Assembly: GCF_001426545.1 (NCBI RefSeq)
Contig: NZ_LMEZ01000007.1
Span: forward strand, 62,001 to 126,000
Direction of reading: 5' to 3'
Origin: Mycobacterium sp. Root135
Lineage (GTDB): Bacteria > Actinomycetota > Actinomycetes > Mycobacteriales > Mycobacteriaceae
Length of the DNA stretch: 64,000 nt
Below the pieces are notes generated by a model. The model did no database searches. It worked only from the letters and a program-made list of their open reading frames with translations, and had not been told where the DNA came from. Each line of letters opens with the position of its first letter. Positions within the stretch are counted from its first letter, which is position 1. The translations under genes were made by a program, and so were the position numbers. Below are positions 44,496 through 53,159 of the stretch, one piece after another.

Positions 44496-44998
44496 TGGCC
44501 GTCACCCAGGTGCAGCCCGATCTCGACGTGATGAAGCAGGTCAACCGGCAGTTCGTCACCGGCGTCACCGTCGTCACCGCCATGGACGACGGCACCCCGC
44601 GCGGACTGGCGGTCAACGCCTTCGCCAGCATCTCCCTGGACCCGGCGACAGTGATGGTCGCGGTGCAACACACCTCGTCGACGCACGACTGTCTGTTCCG
44701 GGCGGACCATCTGGCGATCAACATCCTGTCCACCGACCAGCTCGACGTCGTCAACCGGTTCGCCGTGAAGTCCGACGACAAGTTCGCCGGACTGGATTGG
44801 GACGCCGGGCCTTTCGGCAGCCCGCTGATCGCGCGTAGCGCGGCGGTGATGGAAGTGCAGATTCGCGAGCGGCTCCGGGCCAGCACACACACCGTCTTCA
44901 TGTGCCGAGTGGTACACGCCGAGGTGAGCAACCGGCATCCGATGGTCTACAGCGCGGGTAAGTTCTTCGATGGCGGTACTCTCACCGACCTTGTCTGA
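44495..44998 (+). CDS. Flavin reductase (HpaC-like FMN-binding split barrel)
   Basis: A 167-residue reductase: VNRQFVTGVTVVTAMDDGTPRGLAVNAFASISLDPATVMVAV, followed by HDCLFRADHLAINILSTDQ and a C-terminal HPMVYSAGKFFDGG. Such enzymes supply reduced FMN/FAD to a partner monooxygenase. The LLM oxygenase at 37464 under the same operator family is the obvious partner. The start is ATG 44495, overlapping the previous TGA. Confidence 0.87.
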   Translation: MAVTQVQPDLDVMKQVNRQFVTGVTVVTAMDDGTPRGLAVNAFASISLDPATVMVAVQHTSSTHDCLFRADHLAINILSTDQLDVVNRFAVKSDDKFAGLDWDAGPFGSPLIARSAAVMEVQIRERLRASTHTVFMCRVVHAEVSNRHPMVYSAGKFFDGGTLTDLV

Positions 44999-45016
44999 CG
45001 TGACCAAGAGGATGGC

Positions 45017-45682
45017 GTGAACGCGAAGAACGGCAACGGCTCGATTCAGGGTCGGCTGATCTCCGAAGTCCGGCGCCGCATCATCGCCGGTGAGATCTCG
45101 CCGGGGGTCAACATCTCCGAAATCGCGATCGCCGAGGAATTCGGCGTCAGCCGCACCCCCGTCCGAGAGACCTTCAAACAACTGCAGACCGAGGGACTCG
45201 TCGAAATCCGGCCCAGGGTCGGCACATTCGTGACGACGCCGTCGCGGCGTGAGATCACCGAGCTCTTCGAGATGAAGGAATTGCTGGAGGGTGCAGCGGC
45301 ACGGCTGCTGGCCCAGCGCGGCCGCGTGCCCGAAGTCGAACTGCTCGAAGAGAACCTCCGGCAAGCCGACCAAGCGGTGGCCGCCGACGACAAGGCTCGC
45401 TACGCCGAACTCGTCGAAGAGTTTCACAACCTGCTCATCGCCGGCGCCGACAACAACAAGCTCGAAGCGCACTACCGGACGTTGATGAATCAGCTCGCCT
45501 ACGCCCGACTGGTCAACACGTCGTTGAGCCAGCCCGGCAGGCCGCTGCAGTCCGACCGCGAACACCACCACGTGCTGGACCTCATCGTCGCCAAGGACGG
45601 TGACAGCGCCGAACGCGTGATGCGCGAGCACGTGCGGGCCAGCCGGCAGGCTCTGCTCGCCGGGCTCGAATCCGCGATCTGA
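45017..45682 (+). CDS. GntR-family (FCD) transcriptional regulator
   Basis: A 221-residue FadR-type regulator: winged helix RLISEVRRRIIAGEISPGVNISEIAIAEEFGVSRTPVRETFKQL, then a helical FCD domain with DREHHHVLDLI and REHVRASRQALL histidines. The GTG start at 45017 has AGAGG upstream. It lies 18 bp after the flavin reductase gene in the same direction. It probably binds the TGTTGCA palindromes at 42119 and 42342. Confidence 0.88.
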   Translation: MNAKNGNGSIQGRLISEVRRRIIAGEISPGVNISEIAIAEEFGVSRTPVRETFKQLQTEGLVEIRPRVGTFVTTPSRREITELFEMKELLEGAAARLLAQRGRVPEVELLEENLRQADQAVAADDKARYAELVEEFHNLLIAGADNNKLEAHYRTLMNQLAYARLVNTSLSQPGRPLQSDREHHHVLDLIVAKDGDSAERVMREHVRASRQALLAGLESAI

Positions 45683-45860
45683 GGGCTGAGGGCGTCGTTT
45701 CGGCGCCACCGAGGAGGGCTTCGGTCCGCCCCGTAATTCGGAATGTCGTCCGAAACGTTCGGCCAGCGTCCCCAAGTGGATAGGGTGTCCGTCTGGGAAC
45801 CCGACCGCCACCCCCGGGGGCGACGCGGGATCTTCCCGATGGCCGACGAAAGGTTCTCGC

Positions 45861-47279
45861 GTGCAACAGAACACGGCACCAGCCGCTACGTCTCACCTAT
45901 CGCGATCACTTGGACTTTGGGCGATCGTCGGGCTCGGCCTCGGCTACATGACCCCGATGACCGTCTTCGACACGTTCGGCATCGTGTCGGAGGAGACGAA
46001 CGGCGTCGTTCCGCTCGCCTACATCGTCGCGCTCGTCGCCATGGTGTTCACCGCGCTCAGCTACGGACGGATGACCCGCGTCTTCCCCTCGGCGGGGTCG
46101 GCCTTCACGTATGCATCGGAGGTCATCCACCCCAACGTCGGCTTCCTCGTCGGGTGGTCCTCGTTGCTCGACTACCTGCTGCTGCCGATGGTCAACGCGG
46201 TCATCGGGCGGATCTACTTCGAATCGTTCTTCCCCGACGCTCCGTCCTGGATCTTCGTCCTCGTCTACGTGGCAATCGTCACCGCGCTCAACTGCTGGAG
46301 CATCAAGGGCACGTCGAACATCAACGGAGTGCTCGTCGTCTTCCAGACGGTGCTCATCGGCGCGTTCGTCGTCCTGACGTATCTGTCGTTGTCGCGCGGC
46401 CTTGGCCAGGGCACCGCGCTGACGCTCGAACCGCTCTATCACGCCGGCGTGGACATGGGGGCAGTCATCGCCGGCGCCACCGTGGTGTGCTTCTCGTTCA
46501 TCGGGTTCGACGCGATCACGATGTACAGCGAAGAGGCGAAGACGCCCAACACCGTCCCCAAGGCGATCGTCCTGGCCCTCCTCATCGGCGGCGCGATCTT
46601 CCTGCTCGGTGCGTGGTTCGCCCAGAGCGCCTTCCCCACGCTCGACGGCTTCGAGGTCACCGACGACACCCTGCCGGAGCTCGCGCTGAAGGTGGGCGGA
46701 GAGTTCTTCAAGATCCTGTTCGTCTCGGCTGCGTTGGCGGCCATGTTCGCGTCGAGCCTGTCCTCGCACGCCAGCGTCTCCCGCATGATCTACGTGATGG
46801 CCCGCAATCAGACGGGGCGCATCCCACGCTTCCTGTCCTACATCCACCCGAGGTTTCTCACCCCGCTGCACGCCGTGCTGATCGTCGGGGCCGTGTCGCT
46901 GCTCGCATTCAGGTTCACGCTCGAATTCGTGTCGGCGATGATCAATTTCGGCGCCCTCATCGCCTTCACCGTCGTCAACCTGACCGTGCTCCTGTACTTC
47001 GCCGTGCACCTGAAGAAGCGGCACACGCCGGTCGAGATCTTCACCAACATCGTGCTACCCGTCATCGGCATGTCCCTGACGGTGGTGCTGTGGCTGAACC
47101 TGCACTTCGATGCCCTTCTCTACGGCGCCATTTGGTTCGTCATAGGCCTCGTACTGCTGGTGTACGTCACCCGCGGGTTGCGCAAGCCGCTCACGATGAA
47201 GATCGAAGAGGAGACCCTGTCCGAGGAGGGCACGCCCATCGAGCACGTCGAGCACCGCAGGAAGGGTGGAAGCAAATGA
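45861..47279 (+). CDS. APC-superfamily amino-acid/amine permease
   Basis: A 472-residue permease with about twelve helices: SLGLWAIVGLGLGYMTPMTVFDTFG, VFPSAGSAFTYASE, and the APC signature SFIGFDAITMYSEEAKTPNTVPKAIVLA. This resembles putrescine/amine-type carriers (PuuP-like). The GTG start at 45861 follows GAAAGG. It overlaps the UspA gene by ATGA. A TTCGGA-N6-TCCGAA repeat at 45737-45754 may be its operator. The substrate is unknown. Confidence 0.86.
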   Translation: MQQNTAPAATSHLSRSLGLWAIVGLGLGYMTPMTVFDTFGIVSEETNGVVPLAYIVALVAMVFTALSYGRMTRVFPSAGSAFTYASEVIHPNVGFLVGWSSLLDYLLLPMVNAVIGRIYFESFFPDAPSWIFVLVYVAIVTALNCWSIKGTSNINGVLVVFQTVLIGAFVVLTYLSLSRGLGQGTALTLEPLYHAGVDMGAVIAGATVVCFSFIGFDAITMYSEEAKTPNTVPKAIVLALLIGGAIFLLGAWFAQSAFPTLDGFEVTDDTLPELALKVGGEFFKILFVSAALAAMFASSLSSHASVSRMIYVMARNQTGRIPRFLSYIHPRFLTPLHAVLIVGAVSLLAFRFTLEFVSAMINFGALIAFTVVNLTVLLYFAVHLKKRHTPVEIFTNIVLPVIGMSLTVVLWLNLHFDALLYGAIWFVIGLVLLVYVTRGLRKPLTMKIEEETLSEEGTPIEHVEHRRKGGSK

Positions 47280-48136
47280 AGCTCGTCGTCGGCTATCTCG
47301 CGACCGCCGGTGGGGCCGACGCAGTGTCACTCGGCGTCCGACTGGCCCGCACCCTTGGCGCCGAACTGGAACTGCGAATGGTGCTGTCCCCCGACGACGT
47401 GACCACCCCTCGCGTGACGGCAGACAGGTTTCACGAAGTGCTCGCCGGACAGGGCTCGGCATGGCTCGACGAGGCCATGCGCCTGGTGCCCGAGGACGTC
47501 ACAGCCGCGGCGGAGGTGGTCATCGGAGAGTCGGTCGCCCAAGCGCTTGGCGACGAAGCACTCAAGCTCGGTGCCGAGGCCCTCGTGGTCGGTGGATCCG
47601 GCGGCGGTCTGGCCGGCAGCTTGGCGCTCGGCTCATTCGTGGACGACCTGCTGCACTCCGCGCCCGTGCCGGTCGCAGTGGCGCCGCGAGGTACCCGACA
47701 CTCCGAGGTACAGCGCATCCAGCGCGTCACCTGCGCGGTCGGGGATCGCCCCGGCGCGGCTCGGTTGATCGACACCGCGGTGTCGGCGAGCCGGGCCACC
47801 GGCGCACCTCTACGACTGGTCTCGCTGGTGGCGCTCGACGAGCACGGCGAGAAGGGCCTCGAGGCTGCTCGCGAACATGCCTACGCCACACTGGAATCCG
47901 TGAAATCGGCACTACCGGAGGGCGCCGCCGTCACCGCGGTCGTCGCCGACGGCGACACGGTAGAGGCAGCCGTCGAGGGACTCGATTGGGAGCCCGGCGA
48001 TCTGCTGATGCTCGGGTCGAGTCGACTGGCCCCGCCTCGTCGACTGTTCATCGGTTCGACGGCCGCCAGGATCCTGCGTGTCCTTCAAGTTCCGATCGTC
48101 GTGACGCCGGGCGAGGACGCCAACCCGTCCACGTGA
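47276..48136 (+). CDS. Tandem universal stress protein (UspA)
   Basis: A 286-residue protein with two Usp domains. Each has the alpha/beta fold and a C-terminal ATP-binding-type loop, seen as VVGGSGGGLAGSLALGSFVDDLLHSAPVPVAVAP in the first half and MLGSSRLAPPRRLFIGSTAARILRVLQVPIVVTP in the second. Translational coupling to the permease (ATGA) suggests it modulates that transporter, as Usp proteins adjacent to transporters sometimes do. Confidence 0.85.
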   Translation: MKLVVGYLATAGGADAVSLGVRLARTLGAELELRMVLSPDDVTTPRVTADRFHEVLAGQGSAWLDEAMRLVPEDVTAAAEVVIGESVAQALGDEALKLGAEALVVGGSGGGLAGSLALGSFVDDLLHSAPVPVAVAPRGTRHSEVQRIQRVTCAVGDRPGAARLIDTAVSASRATGAPLRLVSLVALDEHGEKGLEAAREHAYATLESVKSALPEGAAVTAVVADGDTVEAAVEGLDWEPGDLLMLGSSRLAPPRRLFIGSTAARILRVLQVPIVVTPGEDANPST

Positions 48137-48192
48137 CCGCTGGGACGAGGGTCGTGACGGAGCTGCCGTCGACGTCGAGCAGAATCGACACC

Positions 48193-48558
48193 ATGGCCCT
48201 CGACCGAACCCGGCCCACCGTCACCGTGTGTCGGGGATGCTGCTGCGGCACCGCGAAGAAGCACCCCGACACCGACCACGAATCCCAGCTCGGCATGCTG
48301 CGCGAACTGATGCAGGACGTGGCCGATCTGCGGGTCACCGACTGCCTCGGACCGTGCGAGCGTTCGAACGTCCTCGTCGTCACACCGTCGGAGGGTGGAC
48401 ATCAACGCGGCGGACGATCGACCTGGCTTGGCTATGTCTTCAACGAAGAGGCGGGATCGGACATCGCCGGCTGGCTGCGCGACGGTGGGCCCGGATTGGC
48501 CGACTTCCCACGAAGCCTGCGGCGGTACCGATTCGAGAGACTGAGAAAGCGTCGCTGA
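48193..48558 (+). CDS. (2Fe-2S) ferredoxin-like protein
   Basis: About 121 residues with VCRGCCCGTAKKHP near the start and VTDCLGPCERSNVLVV further on, the four-cysteine pattern of thioredoxin-like [2Fe-2S] ferredoxins. ATG 48193 is preferred for its conventional N-terminus (MALDRTRPTVTV). A GTG at 48133 would overlap the UspA stop as GTGA and add 20 residues, which is also plausible. The redox partner is unknown. Confidence 0.78.
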   Translation: MALDRTRPTVTVCRGCCCGTAKKHPDTDHESQLGMLRELMQDVADLRVTDCLGPCERSNVLVVTPSEGGHQRGGRSTWLGYVFNEEAGSDIAGWLRDGGPGLADFPRSLRRYRFERLRKRR

Positions 48559-48634
48559 CGGCAAGGATGCTCCCGCCGCAGGACCTCGATTCACGTCGCT
48601 GGCGCCACAGACCGGCTGCGGCATACTCGTCACT

Positions 48635-49420
48635 GTGACGGGTGCGCGCACCGGAGTGTGCGAATGGTGCGGGGAGCGGTTCGAGGCGAGGAGCGGGCGC
48701 GGTCCGGTCGGCCGCTACTGCCGACCGTCGCACCGGCAGCGGGCCTGGGAGGCGCGCCGGGCGTCCCGCTGGCCCAGCGCCACCTCGCCGTCCGACGCCG
48801 AACACGCCAGGGCGCTCGATGAGGCGAAATCCTCAGTGCCACAGGGCAAGCGCAAGGTCACCCCCCGACGCCCGTCGGGTCGCGAGGCCATCGTCGGGTC
48901 GCTAGTCTCGGCGGCCACCGAGGAGTTCGCGGCTGTCGGGTTCCGCGGCGCGTCGATCCGTTCGATCGCGGGGCGCGCCAACGTCAACCACGGCATGATC
49001 AGCCGGTACTTCGGGTCGAAGGGTCAGCTGCTGCACGCTGCGTTGAGCGCGCTGGCCGAGGAGAACGCCAAGCACCTGCGAGCCAACGACGACTTCGACG
49101 CCTACCTGTCGAGGCGGTCGTTCCAGTTGGAGACGCAGATCGTCGGGCGGCTGATCCTCGAAGGCGTCGAGCCGACGCTGCTGCCGACGTCGCTGCCGGT
49201 CTACGACTTGCTGGGCCCGGCCATCGCCGGTCGGCACGGGCTCTCGGCCGAAGAGGGCCGGATCGCCGTCGCCGCCCGCAGCGCCCTCACGCTGGGTTGG
49301 GCGCTGTTCGGCTCGTGGATCGGATCTGCCTCGGGGCTGTCGCCGGACGGGCAGCAGCGGCTGCAGGCGAGCATCGGCGAGCAGATCCGCCGCCTCGGCG
49401 TCGAGACCGGTGATTGTTGA
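48635..49420 (+). CDS. TetR-family regulator with N-terminal zinc-finger-like module
   Basis: A 261-residue protein. Residues 8-42 carry CEWCGERF and GRYCRPSHRQRAWEARRA, a CxxC...CxxxH version of the small zinc-binding module (usually YCSxxCRQRA) found in actinobacteria. A linker follows, then a TetR helix-turn-helix (EFAAVGFRGASIRSIAGRANVNHGMISRYFGSKGQL) and an all-helical ligand domain. The GTG start at 48635 includes the finger. Its target may be the downstream hydrolase/transketolase genes; the stop overlaps their first promoter. Confidence 0.83.
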   Translation: MTGARTGVCEWCGERFEARSGRGPVGRYCRPSHRQRAWEARRASRWPSATSPSDAEHARALDEAKSSVPQGKRKVTPRRPSGREAIVGSLVSAATEEFAAVGFRGASIRSIAGRANVNHGMISRYFGSKGQLLHAALSALAEENAKHLRANDDFDAYLSRRSFQLETQIVGRLILEGVEPTLLPTSLPVYDLLGPAIAGRHGLSAEEGRIAVAARSALTLGWALFGSWIGSASGLSPDGQQRLQASIGEQIRRLGVETGDC

Positions 49421-49446
49421 CTCCAACCGACTGCACCCGGTTGTAT
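49417..49446 (+). promoter_or_regulatory. Promoter A of the duplicated pair, upstream of epoxide hydrolase 1
   Basis: TTGACT (49417-49422), an 18-bp spacer, then TTGTAT (49441-49446). The -35, spacer and -10 are almost identical to promoter B at 50478-50507. The start codon GTG at 49453 is 6 bp after the -10 box, predicting a leaderless mRNA. The -35 overlaps the TetR stop codon. Confidence 0.55.
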
Positions 49447-49452
49447 CCACTG

Positions 49453-50334
49453 GTGATGATGCCCAAGGGAACTACGGTGACGAGAACGTCAATCGATGCG
49501 GCGGGACTGACGTTCGAGGCCCTGGCCTCAGGAACGGACGGCGAGCCGGTGATCCTGCTGCACGGCATGCCGGAGACCTCGGCGATGTGGATTCCGGCCA
49601 TGAATCTGCTTGCCCGCCACGGCTATCGGTGGCTCGCCTTCGACCAGCGGGGCTACAGCCCCGGCGCTCGGCCAGACGACGTCGCCGCCTACGACCACCG
49701 GCACCTGGGGCAGGACGTCCTCGACGTCGCCGACGCCGCGGGATTCGACCGCTTCCACCTGATCGGCCACGACTGGGGGGCGGCCGCGGGCTGGTGCGCG
49801 GTCGACCTCGACGGTGGGGAGCGGATCGCCTCCTACGTCAGCCTGTCCATCCCGCACTATCGCGGCTTCGCCGAGGCCACGCGCGACGATCCGGCGGTTC
49901 AGGCCTACCGGGACTTCCTCGGTGCCGTCCAGGCCCCGGGGCAGATCGTCGAATCGTTCTGGTCGGCAGACGCGTTCGCCCAGCTGCGCGACGTGTGGAC
50001 CGCGCACTACGAGGAACTCGTCGAGCAGTACCTCGCCGTCCTCGGGCAGGACGGCGCACTCACCGCTGCGCTCAACTGGTACCGCGCGACGAACGGGCAC
50101 ATGACCGTGCTCGACGGGACGTCGCTGGAGTTCGCGCCGGTTTCCCTGCCGACGATGCTCGTGTGGGGCAACCGCGACCCCTACGTCAGTCGGATGGCCG
50201 TCGACGTCGGTCGTGGATACGTCGTGGGCCCGCACGAGTTCGTCGAACTGGACGCCGGGCACTGGCTCGTCCAGGAGGAGCCCGAACTGGTCGGGGTGCT
50301 GCTACAGCGGCACCTGAGCCGGCATCCCCTATAG
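49453..50334 (+). CDS. Alpha/beta hydrolase, epoxide-hydrolase-like (1)
   Basis: A 293-residue hydrolase with LLHGMPETSAMW (HGxP oxyanion hole), FDQRGYSPGAR, the nucleophile elbow GHDWGAAAGW (Asp nucleophile), WGNRDPYVS (acid) and ELDAGHWLVQEEP (His). These are epoxide-hydrolase/haloalkane-dehalogenase traits. GTG 49453 is chosen for its leaderless position; ATG 49456 and GTG 49477 (with AAGGGA) are alternatives. It is followed, after a second copy of its promoter, by the transketolase operon. Confidence 0.8.
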   Translation: MMMPKGTTVTRTSIDAAGLTFEALASGTDGEPVILLHGMPETSAMWIPAMNLLARHGYRWLAFDQRGYSPGARPDDVAAYDHRHLGQDVLDVADAAGFDRFHLIGHDWGAAAGWCAVDLDGGERIASYVSLSIPHYRGFAEATRDDPAVQAYRDFLGAVQAPGQIVESFWSADAFAQLRDVWTAHYEELVEQYLAVLGQDGALTAALNWYRATNGHMTVLDGTSLEFAPVSLPTMLVWGNRDPYVSRMAVDVGRGYVVGPHEFVELDAGHWLVQEEPELVGVLLQRHLSRHPL

Positions 50335-50477
50335 CTGAGGTGGCGCGTAACCCGTCACAGTGACGAGAAAAGTGGTTGATTCCGTCGGCGGCCTCGCCTA
50401 CTACAGACGAATTAGATTGTTGCTTACCGTTTTACGGAGAGACTTGCCTCCCGAGCGCCGCGGATCACCACGGGTTG

Positions 50478-50507
50478 TTGACGCCCACCGACTGCAACCG
50501 GTTGTAT
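50478..50507 (+). promoter_or_regulatory. Promoter B of the duplicated pair, upstream of transketolase operon
   Basis: TTGACG (50478-50483), an 18-bp spacer, then TTGTAT (50502-50507). The spacer contains CAACCGGTTG, a perfect palindrome (one base off in promoter A), a possible operator shared by both copies. ATG 50514 begins 6 bp after the -10 box, as in promoter A. The rest of 50335-50477 shows no gene. Confidence 0.55.
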
Positions 50508-50513
50508 GCACCC

Positions 50514-51365
50514 ATGGTGGAACACACGATCCTCGCGGCGCATCCCGCGCGCGACGCCGCCGACCTTCGCGCCGTAGCGCGCCGGCTGCGACTCCACGCG
50601 CTGTGTGCCGCCCGCGGCAAGGGCGAGGCCTACATCGGTCAGGCGCTGCAATCGGCCGAATTGTTCGCGGTGCTGTACTTCCGGGAACTGAACTGGTCAC
50701 CCAGCACGCAGAACGACGAAGCACGGGACCGCCTCCTGCTGTCGGTCGGGCACTACGGACTGGCGCACTACGCGGCGATGGCCGAACACGGCCTGCTCAC
50801 GGAGGGCGACCTGCGCACCTACGGCGCCGACGGCAGCGCGCTCACCCTCGGCGCCGAGCCCGGTGACGTGCCAGGGATGGAGTTCGCCGGAGGGTCACTG
50901 GGCCAGGGACTCGGCGTCGCAGGCGGACTCGCGTGGGGGCTGCGGTACCGCGGCAATTCGGCGAGGGTGTTCGACTACATGTCCGACGGGGAGACACAAG
51001 AGGGGTCGACGTGGGAGGCCGCGATGTTCGCCGGCGCCCGCGGGCTGTCCAACCTCACCGCCATCGTCGACGTCAACCGCACCCAGGCCGACGGCGACCT
51101 CGTCCTCGAAGTCGAACCGCTCGCCGACAAGTTCCGGGCCTTCGGATGGTGGGCCCGCGACGTCGACGGCAACGACGTCGACGCCCTCCTCGACGCCTTC
51201 GCCGCCGCCGATCGGGACGCGGGTGCACGACCCCGCGCGCTGATCGCACACACCCGCCTCGCGCAGGGTGCACCCAGCCTGCAGAACCGGCCCCACGCCC
51301 ACTTCGTCCGCATGAGCACCGACGAATGGGCAACGGCGCAACGCGAGATCGAGGAGGGTCTGTGA
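50514..51365 (+). CDS. Transketolase, N-terminal (TPP-binding) subunit
   Basis: A 283-residue split-transketolase subunit. It has GEAYIGQALQSAELFAVLYF, GMEFAGGSLGQGLGVAGGLAWG and the TPP/Mg motif SDGETQEGSTWEAAMFAG ... IVDVNRTQ. The usual GDGE is SDGE here. The ATG at 50514 fits a leaderless transcript. It is coupled by GTGA to the C-terminal subunit. Split transketolases usually belong to peripheral sugar or deoxysugar pathways rather than the pentose-phosphate core. Confidence 0.88.
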   Translation: MVEHTILAAHPARDAADLRAVARRLRLHALCAARGKGEAYIGQALQSAELFAVLYFRELNWSPSTQNDEARDRLLLSVGHYGLAHYAAMAEHGLLTEGDLRTYGADGSALTLGAEPGDVPGMEFAGGSLGQGLGVAGGLAWGLRYRGNSARVFDYMSDGETQEGSTWEAAMFAGARGLSNLTAIVDVNRTQADGDLVLEVEPLADKFRAFGWWARDVDGNDVDALLDAFAAADRDAGARPRALIAHTRLAQGAPSLQNRPHAHFVRMSTDEWATAQREIEEGL

Positions 51366-52357
51366 ACCAGCACACCGGTGCGGCAGCCGCGATGGGGCTG
51401 CGGACCAAGGCCGGACCGTGGGGTCAGGCCCTGCTGGACGCCGCCGCCGAGCGCGACGACATCGTCGCAGTGTCCGCAGACCTGAAGAAGTACACCGACC
51501 TGACGGCCTTCGCCAAGTGCTACCCCGACCGCTACGTCGAGGTAGGGATGGCCGAACAGAATCTCGTGATGACCGCCGCCGGGTTGGCGCGCGCCGGATT
51601 GACTGTCGTCGCAACGACGTTCGCGGCCTTCCTGGCCCGCCGTGCGCTCGACTTCGCGATCATGCAGATCGCGCTCCCCCGGGCCAATGTCAAGCTCATC
51701 GGGGCCACCCCGGGCATCTCGGCGACGTTCGGGCCGTCGCACACCGCCATCGACGACCTCGCGATCTGGCGGGCCGTGCCGAACATGATCGTCATCGACC
51801 CCGCCGATCCGGCCGAAGCGGCGGAGGCACTCACGGCGGCCCTGGACTACGACGGGCCGGTCTATCTTCGGCAACCGTTCAACCGGGCGTCCGCGAGACG
51901 CACCGTGGAGATGCCGCCGTTCGAGCTGGGCAAGGCGGTCCTCCTGCGGGACGGTGCCGACGTCGGCATCGTCGCCAGCGGCGACCGCGTCGGCGAGGCG
52001 CTCATCGCCGCTGACGTCCTGGCCGCATCGGGCGTTCAAGCGGCCGTCCTGCGGGTCAGCACCCTGAAGCCCTTCGACGGTGACGCGGTCGCCGACCTGG
52101 CCGCCCGCACCGGCCGACTGGTCACCGCGGAGAACCACTCGGTCGTCGGCGGCCTGTTCTCGGCGGTCGCCGAGGCCCTGGCGCTCCGTGGGGCCGCCGT
52201 CCCAGTCAGGCCGGTGGGCGTGCCGGATGTGTTCCCGCCCTTCGGATCTCCGGAATATACCGCCGACCTCCTGGGCATGAGCAGCCGTCACATCGTCGAG
52301 GCGGCGCTCGTCGTGACGGGCGTCGAGGGACAACCGAAGGAGACAGCCCGTGGATGA
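51362..52357 (+). CDS. Transketolase, C-terminal (pyrimidine-binding) subunit
   Basis: A 331-residue partner subunit with VSADLKKYTDLTAFAKCYPDRYVEVGMAEQNLV (catalytic Glu in GMAEQN), TTFAAFLARRALDFAIMQIA, VKLIGATPGISATFGPSHTAIDDLA and the transketolase C-domain LVTAENHSVVGGLFSAV. The start is GTG 51362. It overlaps the SDR gene by 8 bp. Together with the preceding protein it should form a complete TPP enzyme transferring a two-carbon unit. Confidence 0.88.
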   Translation: MNQHTGAAAAMGLRTKAGPWGQALLDAAAERDDIVAVSADLKKYTDLTAFAKCYPDRYVEVGMAEQNLVMTAAGLARAGLTVVATTFAAFLARRALDFAIMQIALPRANVKLIGATPGISATFGPSHTAIDDLAIWRAVPNMIVIDPADPAEAAEALTAALDYDGPVYLRQPFNRASARRTVEMPPFELGKAVLLRDGADVGIVASGDRVGEALIAADVLAASGVQAAVLRVSTLKPFDGDAVADLAARTGRLVTAENHSVVGGLFSAVAEALALRGAAVPVRPVGVPDVFPPFGSPEYTADLLGMSSRHIVEAALVVTGVEGQPKETARG

Positions 52358-53159
52358 GACTCGGCACCAAGGCAAGGTGGCCGTCGTGACCGGCGGCGGT
52401 CACGGCATCGGCGCCGCCACCGTGCGAAGGTTCCTCGCCGAGGGGGCGACGGTGCTCGCGTGCGACGTGAACCCCAAGGGCCTGACCCGGCTCACCGACG
52501 AGTTCGGCGACACCCGGCTCGCCACCCGCATCACCGACGTCTCCGACGAGCAGCAGGTCACCGACATGATCGAGCACGCGGTGGAGCGGTTCGGCCAGCT
52601 CGACGTCCTGGTCAACAACGCCGGTGCGATCACCATGGGCACGGTCGTGGACGTCGATCCCACCGACTGGCGCCGCATCATGGCGGTCGACCTCGACTCC
52701 GTCTACTACGGCTCCCGCGCCGCCATCCCTCACCTGGCCGTCACCCGCGGCAACATCGTCAACACCGCGTCGATCTCTGGCCTCGGCGGGAACTACGGTC
52801 TTGTCGCCTACTGCACGGCCAAGGGTGCGGTGGTCAACCTGACCCGCAACATGGCAATCGACCACGCGCGCCAGGGTATTCGCGTCAACGCCGTATGCCC
52901 CGGACCAGTGAACAGCCACCCCGGCGGGATGATGGACCACCCGAACATGAAGCCGGTGTACGAACGGAACATCCCGATGGGCCGGGTGGGGATGCCCGAC
53001 GAGATCGCCAGCGTCATTGCCTTCCTCGCATCTGACGACGCCAGCTTCATCACCGGCGCCAACCTCGTCGCCGACGGTGGGCTCACCGCGCACACCGGTG
53101 AACCCAACTTCCAGGAGCTGTACGCCGACGAGTTCCACGCCCGGCAGAAGCCGCGATGA
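52350..53159 (+). CDS. Short-chain dehydrogenase (sugar/polyol-type SDR)
   Basis: A 269-residue SDR with VVTGGGHGIGAA, NNAGAI, NTASISGLGG, the active site YCTAKGA, and PGPVNSHPGGMM after the beta-strand 6 PG motif. The start is GTG 52350. Its position between transketolase and hydrolase genes suggests oxidation or reduction of a polyol or ketose that feeds the transketolase. Confidence 0.86.
   Translation: MDETRHQGKVAVVTGGGHGIGAATVRRFLAEGATVLACDVNPKGLTRLTDEFGDTRLATRITDVSDEQQVTDMIEHAVERFGQLDVLVNNAGAITMGTVVDVDPTDWRRIMAVDLDSVYYGSRAAIPHLAVTRGNIVNTASISGLGGNYGLVAYCTAKGAVVNLTRNMAIDHARQGIRVNAVCPGPVNSHPGGMMDHPNMKPVYERNIPMGRVGMPDEIASVIAFLASDDASFITGANLVADGGLTAHTGEPNFQELYADEFHARQKPR

Noticed and set aside
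45743..48136. 797-residue frame seeming to fuse the permease region to UspA
   Set aside because: Its first 500 residues are an out-of-frame shadow of the APC permease. UspA has its own ATG at 47276 overlapping the permease stop.
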